Below are positions 36,192-44,036 of a stretch of DNA of 61,947 nucleotides, piece by piece (positions within the stretch are counted from its first letter, which is position 1; every line of letters starts with the position of its first letter). The notes beneath the pieces are model-generated. The model saw nothing but the letters and a program-made list of their open reading frames with translations. It was not told the origin of the DNA and made no database searches. Origin of the DNA: Nitrospirota bacterium (GTDB taxonomy: Bacteria > Nitrospirota > Thermodesulfovibrionia > Thermodesulfovibrionales > UBA6898); NCBI GenBank assembly GCA_021811105.1, contig JAJZPM010000015.1, positions 1-61,947 on the forward strand. The letters are read 5' to 3'. A program made the position numbers and the translations under genes.

Positions 36192-36677
36192 ATGAAAACC
36201 GGAAGAAAGAAAAAGAAAACATTGCGGCCCGGCTGGGATGAATACTTCCTCAACATTGCCAAGGCGGTCTCCGCCCGCGCAACCTGCATGAGGCGCAAGT
36301 ACGGTGCGGTGATCACGAAGAACAACATTATTGTCAGCACGGGATATAATGGTGCTGCCGCAGGGACCAAAGACTGCCTAGCCGTCGGCAAATGCACCAG
36401 AAAAGAGCTGCAGATCCCCCACGGGCAGCGCTACGAACTCTGCCACAGCGTGCACGCCGAGGCGAATGCGATTATACGTGCGTCTGTTGATGAACTCGAA
36501 GGCTCGACGATCTATATCTCGGGAGCCGACAGCGATGCGGGCGAGTGCCATTCGGAGCCCTGCATGATGTGCAAACGGATGATCCTGAACGCAAGGATTT
36601 TAAAGGTAGTCTACTCCGACGGCAACGGCAAGTACCATGTCGTGAAACCCGCGCAGTGGCTCAAAGGGCGGATCTGA
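36192..36677 (+). CDS. dCMP/cytidine deaminase-family protein (ComEB-like)
   Basis: A zinc-dependent deaminase of 161 residues. The catalytic His-Ala-Glu is in HSVHAEANAII (about 92) and the remaining zinc ligands in SEPCMMCKRMI (about 122-128). The loop GYNGAAAGTKDC and the long insert before HAE resemble dCMP deaminase/ComEB. It probably makes dUMP from dCMP for thymidylate synthesis. The N-terminal KKKKTLRPGWDEYF is basic. No ribosome-binding site is obvious. Confidence 0.87.
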   Translation: MKTGRKKKKTLRPGWDEYFLNIAKAVSARATCMRRKYGAVITKNNIIVSTGYNGAAAGTKDCLAVGKCTRKELQIPHGQRYELCHSVHAEANAIIRASVDELEGSTIYISGADSDAGECHSEPCMMCKRMILNARILKVVYSDGNGKYHVVKPAQWLKGRI

Positions 36678-36718
36678 GACATATTAAAGGTCTCATAATT
36701 GAACGCACATTTCCGGAA

Positions 36719-36802
36719 AATCTCCCCTCGCCCCTGCCTACCGGCAGGCAGGCCTCTTTTCCTAAGAGGGGTGAATACCTCCCTTTGGCAAAGGGAGGTT
36801 AG
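36719..36802. repeat. Palindromic intergenic repeat cluster
   Basis: Holds CCTGCCTACCGGCAGGCAGG and ACCTCCCTTTGGCAAAGGG followed by AGGTT, both inverted repeats, plus CTCCCCTCGCCCCTG. These resemble the elements translated within the first gene at 791 and 1122. It lies between convergent genes and may also terminate them. Confidence 0.7.
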
Positions 36803-36876
36803 GAGGGATTTTCTGATAATCATGTGCATACTATTTCGAGACTGTTAATAAATGTGCATCGCCTGAAGGGGTATTT

Positions 36877-38505
36877 TCAGTGAAGCCATTTTCTCAATAA
36901 AAACTTTGCCCCTTCCTTGTCGAGCGGCTCGTTTCTGTTGCCGCACTGGGCGTCCTGCACGCATGAGGGGCAGCCCCCGGTGCACGGACATTCCTCGATG
37001 ATCCCAAGTGTCGCCTTCAGCCAGTCTCCCCCGATCTCGAGCGCCCTTTTCGCAAGCCCGACCCCTCCTTCATAGCCGTCGTACAGGAATATTGCGGGCA
37101 GGCCGAAGTCCGGAAAGCAGGTGTGGCTGAGACCGCCCATGTCTCCCCTGTCGCACAAGGCAAAGAGCGGCATGGCCGCGATGGCAGTATGTTCCACTTG
37201 CCTGAGGGGAAGTTCCGCTGCCGCGCAGACGAGATGTTTCCTGAGGATGTTCTTATTCTCGGGATCTACTACCACGGCCTCGTGGCTTTTTGCGAAGAAC
37301 TCCCCGGGGTGTCTCATGAAATATTGGTCCAGGGCGTCCTGAATCGCGATGAGTACCACGACCGACTCATCGCCCTGCCTTCCGACCCGGCCCGCCCTTT
37401 GCCAGGTGCTCGAGACCGATCCGGGATAACCGCAGAGGATGCAGCAGCCCAGCCCGCCTATATCTACGCCCAGTTCGAGCGCGCTGGTCGAGACGACACC
37501 GAGCAACTCCCCGCTGAAGAGTCTCGCTTCGATCTCGCGTCTTTCTTTCGGCAGGAAGCCGGCGCGGTACGGGCTTATCCTGCCCCGAAGTTCAGGAGCA
37601 GAGTGCAGTGTCCACGTGTAGATGAGCTCGGTGATCTTTCTTGCCTTTGTAAAGACGATCGTCCTGAGGCCCGCCTTCATGCATTGCACGAAGAGCCTCG
37701 TGGCCGCGGTGTATGGGCTTTCGATCGGGTTCATGAAATAGAAGTGCTTCCCGGCTGAGGGAGCGCCGTTTTCACGCACGGTCTCGAAGGGAAGGCCGGT
37801 GAGTTCGGCCGCCAGTTTTCCCGGATTGTCGATTGTGGCCGAGGCGGCAATGAACCGGGGAGCAGAGCCGTAGAATTCGCAGATCCGCCTCAGCCTCCTT
37901 AATATCTGCGCGACATGAGAGCCGAAGACGCCGCGGTAGGCGTGGATCTCATCGACTACCACATATTTCAGAGACCTGAAAAAGCCCTCCCATTTCTTGT
38001 GGAAGGGCAGGAGCGCAAGGTGGAGCATGTCGGGGTTCGTGAATATGACATTCGGCATCGTCTCCCTGATCTTCCGTCTCATATACGCCGACGTGTCCCC
38101 GTCGTATATCTCCCCCGCGTCGCCTATCCCCAGGAGACCCAACAGTTCGTTCAGGTTTCTCAACTGGTCCTGTTCGAGTCCCTTCAGAGGAAATATATAA
38201 AGGGCATTGGTGCGCGGATCGGCCTGTATGGATTCGAGGACCGGCAGATTGTACGCCAGGCTTTTGCCGCTTGCGGTAGGCGTCATCAGCACGACGTTTT
38301 TTCCCTGCCGTACCAGGCCGACCGTCTCTGCCTGATGACTGTAATACTGTGTGATCCCCTTGCGGGCAAGTGCGTCGCGCATCTTTTCGCCGACATTCAG
38401 CTCTCCGCGCCGGGCTGCAGCGGGCTCGATATACCTGTGTCCTGCCGTCTGAAGCTTAAACTCCCTGTCGTCCTCAAGAAACCTCACGAATTCTTCAATC
38501 GTCAT
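36877..38505 (-). CDS. DEAD/DEAH helicase, MrfA/YprA-like with DUF1998 tail and internal deletion
   Basis: A superfamily 2 helicase related to mitomycin repair factor A. From ATG 38505 it has 542 residues. Walker A is TPTASGKSLAYNLP, the DEAH-type box is VVDEIHAYRG, then SATIDNP and a helicase C domain (AGRVGRQGDESVVVLIA). The C-terminus has the DUF1998 zinc cluster CPCTGGCPSCVQDAQCGNR. Relatives have roughly 750 residues. Here KHLVCAAAELPL joins almost directly to EHTAIAAMPLFALCDRGD, so about 200 residues between helicase and DUF1998 are missing in frame. Activity is uncertain. Confidence 0.83.
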   Translation of the reverse strand: MTIEEFVRFLEDDREFKLQTAGHRYIEPAAARRGELNVGEKMRDALARKGITQYYSHQAETVGLVRQGKNVVLMTPTASGKSLAYNLPVLESIQADPRTNALYIFPLKGLEQDQLRNLNELLGLLGIGDAGEIYDGDTSAYMRRKIRETMPNVIFTNPDMLHLALLPFHKKWEGFFRSLKYVVVDEIHAYRGVFGSHVAQILRRLRRICEFYGSAPRFIAASATIDNPGKLAAELTGLPFETVRENGAPSAGKHFYFMNPIESPYTAATRLFVQCMKAGLRTIVFTKARKITELIYTWTLHSAPELRGRISPYRAGFLPKERREIEARLFSGELLGVVSTSALELGVDIGGLGCCILCGYPGSVSSTWQRAGRVGRQGDESVVVLIAIQDALDQYFMRHPGEFFAKSHEAVVVDPENKNILRKHLVCAAAELPLRQVEHTAIAAMPLFALCDRGDMGGLSHTCFPDFGLPAIFLYDGYEGGVGLAKRALEIGGDWLKATLGIIEECPCTGGCPSCVQDAQCGNRNEPLDKEGAKFLLRKWLH

Positions 38506-38760
38506 ATCTGATTGTAAAACAAATGAAATGGTGAGTTCATGAATATGACCACCGGCCGTTGGTGCAGCTCTCGCGAAAACTTTCTGGACACCCTCCTGCC
38601 GGATGCTGCATAACGTAAGGCGGAGATGCTGGAAAAAGCCATAAAAGCGGCGGGATTTCATTGTTATTCACGTAAACAGGGGGTGTTATGGGACAGTTAT
38701 GGCCACGGCGCCGCCGGGAATGTGCTAACATAAAACTGAACCGATAATATGAGGTGCCAT

Positions 38761-39210
38761 ATGAAAAGATCAATTTTTCTGTTGTTAGTGGTTGGCCTGT
38801 TCGTCGCTTCTTCCGCCTCTGCGGGAGACCTGGTGAACTGGTATACGCTCAAGGACGGCATGGCGAAGGCGACAGCAGAGAAGAAGCCGGTGGTGCTGGA
38901 CTTCTTTTACGGCAAAGGCTGTCCGCGTTGCGAATTTCTCGAAAAGGAAGTATACAGCAATCCGGTGATCGCCAAAAAGATAATGGAGGATTTCGTCCCG
39001 ATCAGGATAGACCTTAAAAAGAAGCTCTCGGCAGAGGAGCAGAGCCTGGGAGAGAAATACAATTTCAAGAACGACTGCCTCCTTATCTTTCTCGATGCAA
39101 AAGGAGATTTGGTGAAAGAGGCCGGCAAGAAGCTCTGTTTCATCGATAAGGTGGACCCTCAGGAGTTCATCAAATACCTCGATCTGGCAAAGGCCCAGGC
39201 GGCGAAGTAG
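38761..39210 (+). CDS. Exported thioredoxin-family protein
   Basis: A 149-residue thioredoxin-like protein with a cleavable signal (IFLLLVVGLFVASSASAG) and a CxxC redox site in FFYGKGCPRCEFLEKEV (about 50-62). It follows the DUF255/thioredoxin_7 pattern of periplasmic disulfide reductases. The cis-Pro loop is replaced near KNDCLLIFLDAKGD by another Cys. The start at ATG 38761 leaves a weak AGGTG ribosome-binding site. Divergent from the helicase. Confidence 0.85.
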   Translation: MKRSIFLLLVVGLFVASSASAGDLVNWYTLKDGMAKATAEKKPVVLDFFYGKGCPRCEFLEKEVYSNPVIAKKIMEDFVPIRIDLKKKLSAEEQSLGEKYNFKNDCLLIFLDAKGDLVKEAGKKLCFIDKVDPQEFIKYLDLAKAQAAK

Positions 39211-39230
39211 GGCGTGATTCATCGCGCCCT
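39207..39230. repeat. GTAGGGGC-type intergenic palindrome, copy D
   Basis: GTAGGGCGTGATTCATCGCG followed by CCCT, overlapping the thioredoxin stop codon; a related GGGATTGATCACCCC follows at 39235-39250. Confidence 0.55.
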
Positions 39231-39290
39231 TGCACGGGATTGATCACCCCTTGCCGTCCGCACGCAAAATTGGTGGCGGGCCGGGTGCAT

Positions 39291-39320
39291 TTGACAACCA
39301 CTCAGTCAATAGGTTATTCT
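39291..39320 (+). promoter_or_regulatory. Promoter of the initiator tRNA gene
   Basis: TTGACA (39291-39296), an 18-base spacer and TATTCT (39315-39320), 12 bases before the mature tRNA 5' end. Confidence 0.7.
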
Positions 39321-39332
39321 CTATACCTCTAT

Positions 39333-39409
<77 letters not shown>

Positions 39410-39436
39410 GAAAATATTTACATATTTCAATAGGCT

Positions 39437-39469
39437 AGAGGCTGCCCGACAAAAAGTCAGGCAGCCTCT
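39437..39469 (+). terminator. Strong hairpin downstream of tRNA-fMet
   Basis: AGAGGCTGCC at 39437-39446 pairs perfectly with GGCAGCCTCT at 39460-39469, with an inner GAC/GTC. No long T-run follows, so it may be a terminator or processing element. Confidence 0.6.
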
Positions 39470-39499
39470 GCTGTTTCAACAGGACAGTTGCAGGACAGT

Positions 39500-39521
39500 A
39501 GGTTCAAACCCTTCCTGCCGC
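39500..39521. repeat. tRNA 3'-end-like fragment (possible attachment-site remnant)
   Basis: AGGTTCAAACCCTTCCTGCC resembles the T-loop and acceptor end of the upstream tRNA-fMet (AGGTTCAAATCCTCTCCCCG). It is preceded by two CAGGACAGT direct repeats. It could be left by integration at the tRNA. No integrase gene is present. Confidence 0.35.
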
Positions 39522-39530
39522 TTCAAGATT

Positions 39531-39833
39531 ATGGCATCAAAGAAAGAAAAAAAAGATCGCCCTATTGTGTCCCTGGGTAGCGAAGAGAGTGAAGAGATCT
39601 GGGATGACCTCTACCTGAAAGAGGAGGGAGTCATCGTTGAATTTGATCCGAACTCGCGTACCGGCAAGGTTAGATCTCTCCACGACGACGGCATTTAACT
39701 GATTGACGGACGCAAAGTGCTGAAAACAAGAATCGAGCTGAGACCAGGGGACAAGGTTCTTTTTGCTCCTATCGAAGACGCCGACGGCGCCGACTATGCA
39801 AAAATAATAAAAATTTTCGAGCTCAATGCCTGA
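39531..39833 (+). pseudogene. Small OB-fold-like protein, nonsense-disrupted
   Basis: ATG 39531 opens a 101-codon frame (MASKKEKKDRPIVSLG... to FELNA) broken only by a TAA at 39696-39698 (codon 56). The sequence around it, GVIVEFDPNSRTGKVRSLHD then GDKVLFAPIEDADG, resembles a cold-shock/OB-fold barrel. Either it is a pseudogene or only a 55-residue fragment is made. It is followed by a 4-base ATGA-type overlap with the next, also damaged, frame. Confidence 0.55.
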
Positions 39834-40110
39834 AGAAAGGTGAGATTTTTGAGCAGACTGTTTTCGAAACGCCAAGTGCAGAAAGTCATCCAGTTATATA
39901 TATCTAGTTTCTGTTGCGGAAAGCTATTTTCCTGATGACATTGTTGCTGTAATTCTTTCGCCAATATCGTATCTGCCATTCGACATATCAATTTACGCCT
40001 TTAGCCATGCTTCTGCACTGATGTTGAAAACATCTGTCCAGCGAGCCTGCGAAATGCCACAGTTGCAAGGTCGTCTTCTTTACGTTCGCGCCAGCATTAT
40101 CAGGTTATGA
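39826..40110 (+). pseudogene. Unknown gene with compensating frameshifts, upstream of the Shedu gene
   Basis: ATG 39826 gives MPEER and stops. A second frame continues as GEIFEQTVFETPSAESHPVI. At the TATATATAT run near 39897 the first frame resumes as SVAESYFPDDIVAVILSP and runs open to TGA 40108-40110. Start and stop share the same frame, so two small indels would restore a roughly 95-residue protein. Its ends overlap both neighbours by about 4-8 bases as in a genuine operon. I do not recognise the family. Confidence 0.4.
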
Positions 40111-40887
40111 CAGAAAACAGCGCACCCCACACTTGAAGCAAAATTCTTAAATCCCTTAAAAAAGCACCTGCCGAGCTTGCGCGACTTTGTTGAGACGGAA
40201 GTTGATGGCGAGCAATTGTTTCGTCGCTATGTCGCAAAGCGGATCACCAAGCGAACAAAGAATTTCCGCCAGATATTCAGGCAAGCGGAGATCGAGAAGT
40301 ACCGCTTCTTACATGACAAGCTGGTCGTAATGCTAAATTCGGAATCAACATACAGCGAGACTGTTTGGCAAGCGGAAATCCTGCAAATTATTCTGCTGTT
40401 AAACCCTAAGTATATCAAGGCCCTCAGGGAAGCTCCTGTAAGAGACTATAGGAACACCACACGGAAGATCGACCTGCTGCTCATTGATGCCTCCGGGAAC
40501 ATAGACATTGTGGAGATTAAGCAGCCCTTCGGTAAATGCATCATCACAAACAGCCAATACCGCGACAACTACATCCCGCTTCGTGAATTGTCCGGCACGG
40601 TTATGCAGATTGAGAAGTATGTCTTCTATTTGAACAAGTGGGGCCAAGAAGGCGAAGAGCGCCTTACACAAAAATACAAAGCGGATTTACCGAACAATTT
40701 CTCAATCAAGATCACCAATCCAGGCGGGATCGTGATCATGGGGAGAGATAACAATCTTACTCAAGCTCAGAGGCAGGACTTTGGAGTTGTCAAGAGAAAG
40801 TACAAGAATATCATCGACATCATCACTTACGATGATCTACTCCGAAGACTTGACATCATCGTTCATCAGCTTAAGGCAGACAGCTAA
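40107..40887 (+). pseudogene. Shedu-family (SduA, DUF4263) nuclease, probable N-terminal frameshift
   Basis: The long frame (from about 40111, or TTG 40177) has the DUF4263 PD-(D/E)XK core: ETVWQAEILQIILLLNP, RKIDLLLIDA, the catalytic IDIVEIKQPF, then ETELSGTVMQIEKY-like RELSGTVMQIEKYVFYLNK and IVIMGR. Shedu proteins are single-gene antiphage nucleases. The only ATG (40107, ATGA overlap with the gene before) is in another frame and would join if the CCCC run at 40125-40128 lost one base. The nuclease domain is intact, so a shortened protein from TTG 40177 may still be made. Confidence 0.7.
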
Positions 40888-41157
40888 TCAGTCGTTTCCG
40901 CAGGGAATTGTTAAACTACCGCGGACTTCTCAGGCAAATCTTCACTGTTGCAGTTCATTGCAACGCGTCCGCTAAATGGGTGTCGGTGTTCCGCAAACGC
41001 CTCCGGGCCACGGAGCTTTACAAGAGAAAGAAACCATCCCTCGGCAAGGCTGCCGAGTCGTCGTCAATGCCACGCCGATTATCCCCCTTTCACGTAGAAG
41101 AAAGCTTGATCTCCTGCACAAAGAAAAAGCCCGGGCCTAAAAAGATAAGACCTTGCG
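40888..41157. other. Gene-free stretch between the Shedu gene and the nucleotidyltransferase cassette
   Basis: A 90-codon open frame (40908-41180) has no ribosome-binding site and a basic, low-information translation, so no gene is called. Nothing else recognisable. Confidence 0.4.
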
Positions 41158-41205
41158 CTTTTCCACCACATAAAGCATAATTAAGGCATGAAAGTGGTGG
41201 AAAAG
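41158..41205. repeat. Inverted repeat CTTTTCCACCAC/GTGGTGGAAAAG, copy 1
   Basis: A perfect 12-base inverted repeat (41158-41169 and 41194-41205) around a 24-base centre containing the start codon of the next gene. A second, slightly degenerate copy lies at 42183-42229, beyond the two-gene cassette. Confidence 0.7.
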
Positions 41206-41541
41206 GATAAGGTTGTAGGTGGCATGCTTCAAGATGAACTCAAGCGTTGCCAGGAGATGCTCAACGGCCTTCAGAAAGCCGTTTCCGGACTTCCAAAGGG
41301 TGTAATAAGCGAGCGGAAAAAGCATTATAAGGACAAGAGCTATTCTTACTACTATCTTAAATACCGCGATGGGGAAAAGGTTATCAGTAAGCACATCCCT
41401 AACAGTGAAATACAAGAGGTGAAGGAAAAGCTTTCGATGAGGAAGAAATACGAAAAGGAAATACTGTCTTATGAAAAAAGAATCGCCTATCTGAATAAGA
41501 TCCTGCGCGCCGGTGAGAGAAGACGTGGAAATATTGGTTAA
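41188..41541 (+). CDS. Small coiled-coil protein paired with a nucleotidyltransferase
   Basis: A 117-residue, strongly charged protein. Residues 45-62 (ISERKKHYKDKSYSYYYL) are an aromatic-basic motif, followed by a helix rich in Lys and Glu (VKEKLSMRKKYEKEILSYEK) likely to form a coiled coil. It overlaps the nucleotidyltransferase gene by up to 29 bases, as in toxin-antitoxin operons. It recalls DUF6788-type proteins, but that name is from memory. The start ATG sits within the right arm of an inverted repeat. Confidence 0.65.
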   Translation: MKVVEKDKVVGGMLQDELKRCQEMLNGLQKAVSGLPKGVISERKKHYKDKSYSYYYLKYRDGEKVISKHIPNSEIQEVKEKLSMRKKYEKEILSYEKRIAYLNKILRAGERRRGNIG

Positions 41542-42130
41542 GAACAAGAAAATTTTCCCGGCTGAAATCCAGGAGCTTCTGCAGGCGTTCTTTTCGGTCG
41601 GCTTTTTTGATGAATCCCTGCTTATTGGCAGCTGGGTGATGCCTCTCTATCAGGAGGCTTTCGGCATCCCTTATGTATTACGGACGATGGACATAGATTT
41701 TGCGGTCGAATTTGCTCTTTCAGACCGGGCAAAGAAAGTCGACCTCGAAAAGATTATTACGGATCTTGGTTACATCCCTGTTGTCATGCAGTCTGGCGTT
41801 CGCAGGTTTTCCCGGGAGAATTTCACTATTGAGTTTGTTGCCCACCGCAAGGGCGGAAGGGCGGACGAAGTTGTATCAATCAGAAAATGGAACATTGTGG
41901 CATCGCCCCTTCCTTTCGTTGATCTTCTTCTTAGTTTTCCTTTTACCGCCAATTTTGGAGATTTCAAAGCACGGGCGCCACTGCCTGAAGCCTTCTTTGT
42001 CCATAAGTTGATTACTGCACAGAGAAGGCCGAGGGAGAGCAAGAAAGATAAGGACCTCGACCAGTGTTCTATTATTGCTCGGCATCTTGACATGACACTG
42101 AGCGATTGGATTCGGTTATCGGGTCACTGA
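41513..42130 (+). CDS. Nucleotidyltransferase-fold protein (AbiEii/GSLPR-like)
   Basis: A 205-residue protein with LLIGSWVMPLYQEAFG (about 36-51) and TMDIDFAVEF (about 58-67), the GS and DxD positions of the nucleotidyltransferase fold. A downstream basic segment (RRPRESKKDKDLDQC) precedes the C-terminal helices. Similar enzymes serve as AbiE-type toxins or MNT-type antitoxins. The GTG start at 41513 overlaps the coiled-coil gene (a GTG at 41525 is an alternative). Role is unknown; toxin-antitoxin or abortive infection is an inference from the layout. Confidence 0.65.
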   Translation: MREDVEILVKNKKIFPAEIQELLQAFFSVGFFDESLLIGSWVMPLYQEAFGIPYVLRTMDIDFAVEFALSDRAKKVDLEKIITDLGYIPVVMQSGVRRFSRENFTIEFVAHRKGGRADEVVSIRKWNIVASPLPFVDLLLSFPFTANFGDFKARAPLPEAFFVHKLITAQRRPRESKKDKDLDQCSIIARHLDMTLSDWIRLSGH

Positions 42131-42182
42131 AGCTCAGTAATAAGACGAAGAGAGCGATGAAGGCTTCATGCGAGGCGATAGA

Positions 42183-42229
42183 TTTTCCTCCACAACAGTT
42201 AGGTTTAAAGTAAGTGTGTGGTGGAAAAG
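42183..42229. repeat. Inverted repeat TTTTCCTCCAC/GTGGTGGAAAAG, copy 2
   Basis: Same arms and nearly the same spacing as copy 1 at 41158-41205. After it, GTGGTGGAAAAGATATTG could encode the beginning of a second protein like the VVEK start of the coiled-coil protein, but the frame soon ends. It may be a duplicated control region with a lost gene. The stretch to 42360 holds only a GGCAAT/ATTGCC hairpin (42290-42328). Confidence 0.6.
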
Positions 42230-42360
42230 ATATTGAACCATCCGTGGGGGATCATAAGGCCCCCTGGGCATCAAGTATCCATTTTTTTAGGTAGGCAATT
42301 GTTCGTTGAAATCGAATGATTGCCCTATATTTTCCAAGTCCAGAGTCCGCAACCCTGAAT

Positions 42361-42702
42361 CTATTTGCAGCAGCATTTCTTGTATTTCTTTCCGCTTCCG
42401 CACGGGCAAGACTCGTTTCTGCCAATCTCGACTGCCTCATCAGCCATGCCACCATGATCGAAGAGAGCAAAAGGGAGTTCCACAATCCAGCCCATGATAT
42501 CGGTATCCATGTCCATGGCAATGTCCTCAAACAACTTGCCGTCAGGAACGTCGTCGGGTTTCAGAAGGAATTCGTAGAAACGCTTGGCAAGGCCATACTG
42601 CTCTCTCAGGGATTCCTTGTACGGATCTCCTTTGAGACCTTCGTAATACTCAAGTTTATCGTCGAGCTCTTCGATGAATTTATCGAGGTCAGAGTTATCC
42701 AT
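42361..42702 (-). CDS. SEC-C motif protein
   Basis: A 113-residue acidic protein ending in the zinc-binding SEC-C motif ([17 protein letters not shown], about 94-110), a module found on SecA and many accessory proteins. The N-terminal part ([18 protein letters not shown]) is helical. It directly follows the helical-repeat gene on the same strand with no gap, so the two are probably cotranscribed and work together. Function unknown. Confidence 0.75.
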   Translation of the reverse strand: MDNSDLDKFIEELDDKLEYYEGLKGDPYKESLREQYGLAKRFYEFLLKPDDVPDGKLFEDIAMDMDTDIMGWIVELPFALFDHGGMADEAVEIGRNESCPCGSGKKYKKCCCK

Positions 42703-43920
42703 CTATTTCGACAACTCTTTGCTGAGAATATCCGCGACAAACCTGACATCTGAAGTTTGCACCAGTTTGCGTATCCGGTCGCGTGTCTCCTGGACGCTGC
42801 ATGCATTCGCAGCAGCTTCCATTGTATGCCGGTAGGCAGACCATATATCCATAGAGGTAATTTCGTAGCCGTATCCCTCGCACAGCCATCTGAGCGCAGC
42901 CATTCCCGCTTCAACGCCGAATTCAGGATGCTCAGATGCGGCTTCTTTAGCAGCCCGGGTCAATGTCCTCGGATCACAGGGGGCTTTGTTAGCCAGAGCT
43001 ATTGCCTCGTCATACAGACCCGCAGATTTTGCTGAGGCAAACCACTTGCCTTCTTCTCCGGGTGTGCCTTCGACCAGATCGTGGAGTATCTCAGCGGCGG
43101 TTTTGTTAGGATATTTCTTTGCGATGGCCCGGAAGGTGGCCAGATGAGAAGTTCCGCGATTGGCGAGAAATGCATAGCGGGCATATGCTTCATCGCTCAT
43201 GCCGCTCGAAAGCAGGATATCCTCGCATGCCTCTGCAATTGCGCCCAGGGGATCGTTGATGCCGCGATTGTTCTCTGCGTAACGTATCGCCTCCGCCTTT
43301 CTGCCCATTGCGCTCAGGGCCTTCACTCCCCACTTTCTGTAATGCCAGTATTTATAGGGCGAGAGTTCAAGTAGGGCGAGAACTTCCTCATTCCGTCCGG
43401 CCTTGATAAGAGCGCTCAGACAAGCAATTGTTCCTTTGAAATGAACGTAATGCCCCGAACAAGTATTCTTCCATGCCATCCTTACCCCTTCGATAAAAGA
43501 ATCAGCCCATCGTGAGGCTCGCTCAGGGGTCGCACACAGATCTCCCCAATATTCGGGCAATAGCTCGATATAGGGAATATCATCATCCTCGACCGCTTGC
43601 CAGAGGCGTTCCAGCCATTTGTCCCGAACTGAATTGTCTGCCGGAGCGCCGGCTATAATCGACGCAAGGACATCGATAGCATTGTTCACCGCTGTGCCTA
43701 TCGCGCCTGAGGAGCTATCGACGTGGGCCAATGCAGGAGATACCTTTTCCAGAAACAGCACGGCGCCTTCGGCAGCCAGGACAGGATCCTTACGTACCAC
43801 TTTCTTAATCTCAGCCACTGCCCCTTTTACTCGGGCCAGTGCAGGTTGTGAGCGCCAGCCAAAGGCATTTCTGCGGAAACGCGGGGCAAAAATCCATTTG
43901 TGAGTGACAGGCGAAGTCAT
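42703..43920 (-). CDS. Helical-repeat protein of unknown function, partner of the SEC-C gene
   Basis: About 405 residues from ATG 43920 (a TTG at 43944 would add eight residues). The N-terminus carries FAPRFRRNAFGWRSQPALAR, a conserved-looking basic-aromatic stretch. The rest is built of helix pairs (VKALSAMGRKAEAIRYAEN, GLYDEAIALANKAPCDP), a TPR/HEAT-like pattern suited to protein binding. No catalytic motif was seen. Genes like this occur sporadically in accessory regions; I recognise no named family with certainty. Confidence 0.6.
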   Translation of the reverse strand: MTSPVTHKWIFAPRFRRNAFGWRSQPALARVKGAVAEIKKVVRKDPVLAAEGAVLFLEKVSPALAHVDSSSGAIGTAVNNAIDVLASIIAGAPADNSVRDKWLERLWQAVEDDDIPYIELLPEYWGDLCATPERASRWADSFIEGVRMAWKNTCSGHYVHFKGTIACLSALIKAGRNEEVLALLELSPYKYWHYRKWGVKALSAMGRKAEAIRYAENNRGINDPLGAIAEACEDILLSSGMSDEAYARYAFLANRGTSHLATFRAIAKKYPNKTAAEILHDLVEGTPGEEGKWFASAKSAGLYDEAIALANKAPCDPRTLTRAAKEAASEHPEFGVEAGMAALRWLCEGYGYEITSMDIWSAYRHTMEAAANACSVQETRDRIRKLVQTSDVRFVADILSKELSK

Positions 43921-44036
43921 TTTTTCAAATTCAATTTTAACCAAATAAGGCTATTGATGTCACACAGGTTCCAGAAGCACTAAGAGAGAACGGCATCTGA
44001 GGGACTGCTTACCGATGGTTGTGGGATGCAATCCGT

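Noticed and set aside
39696-39698. Recoded TAA in the OB-fold-like gene
   Set aside because: TAA is not known to be recoded in bacteria of this kind; a nonsense mutation, together with the lesions in the two adjacent genes, is simpler.
40908-41180. Plus-strand frame of 90 codons after the Shedu gene
   Set aside because: No ribosome-binding site, no recognisable motif, and it covers the left arm of the inverted repeat.
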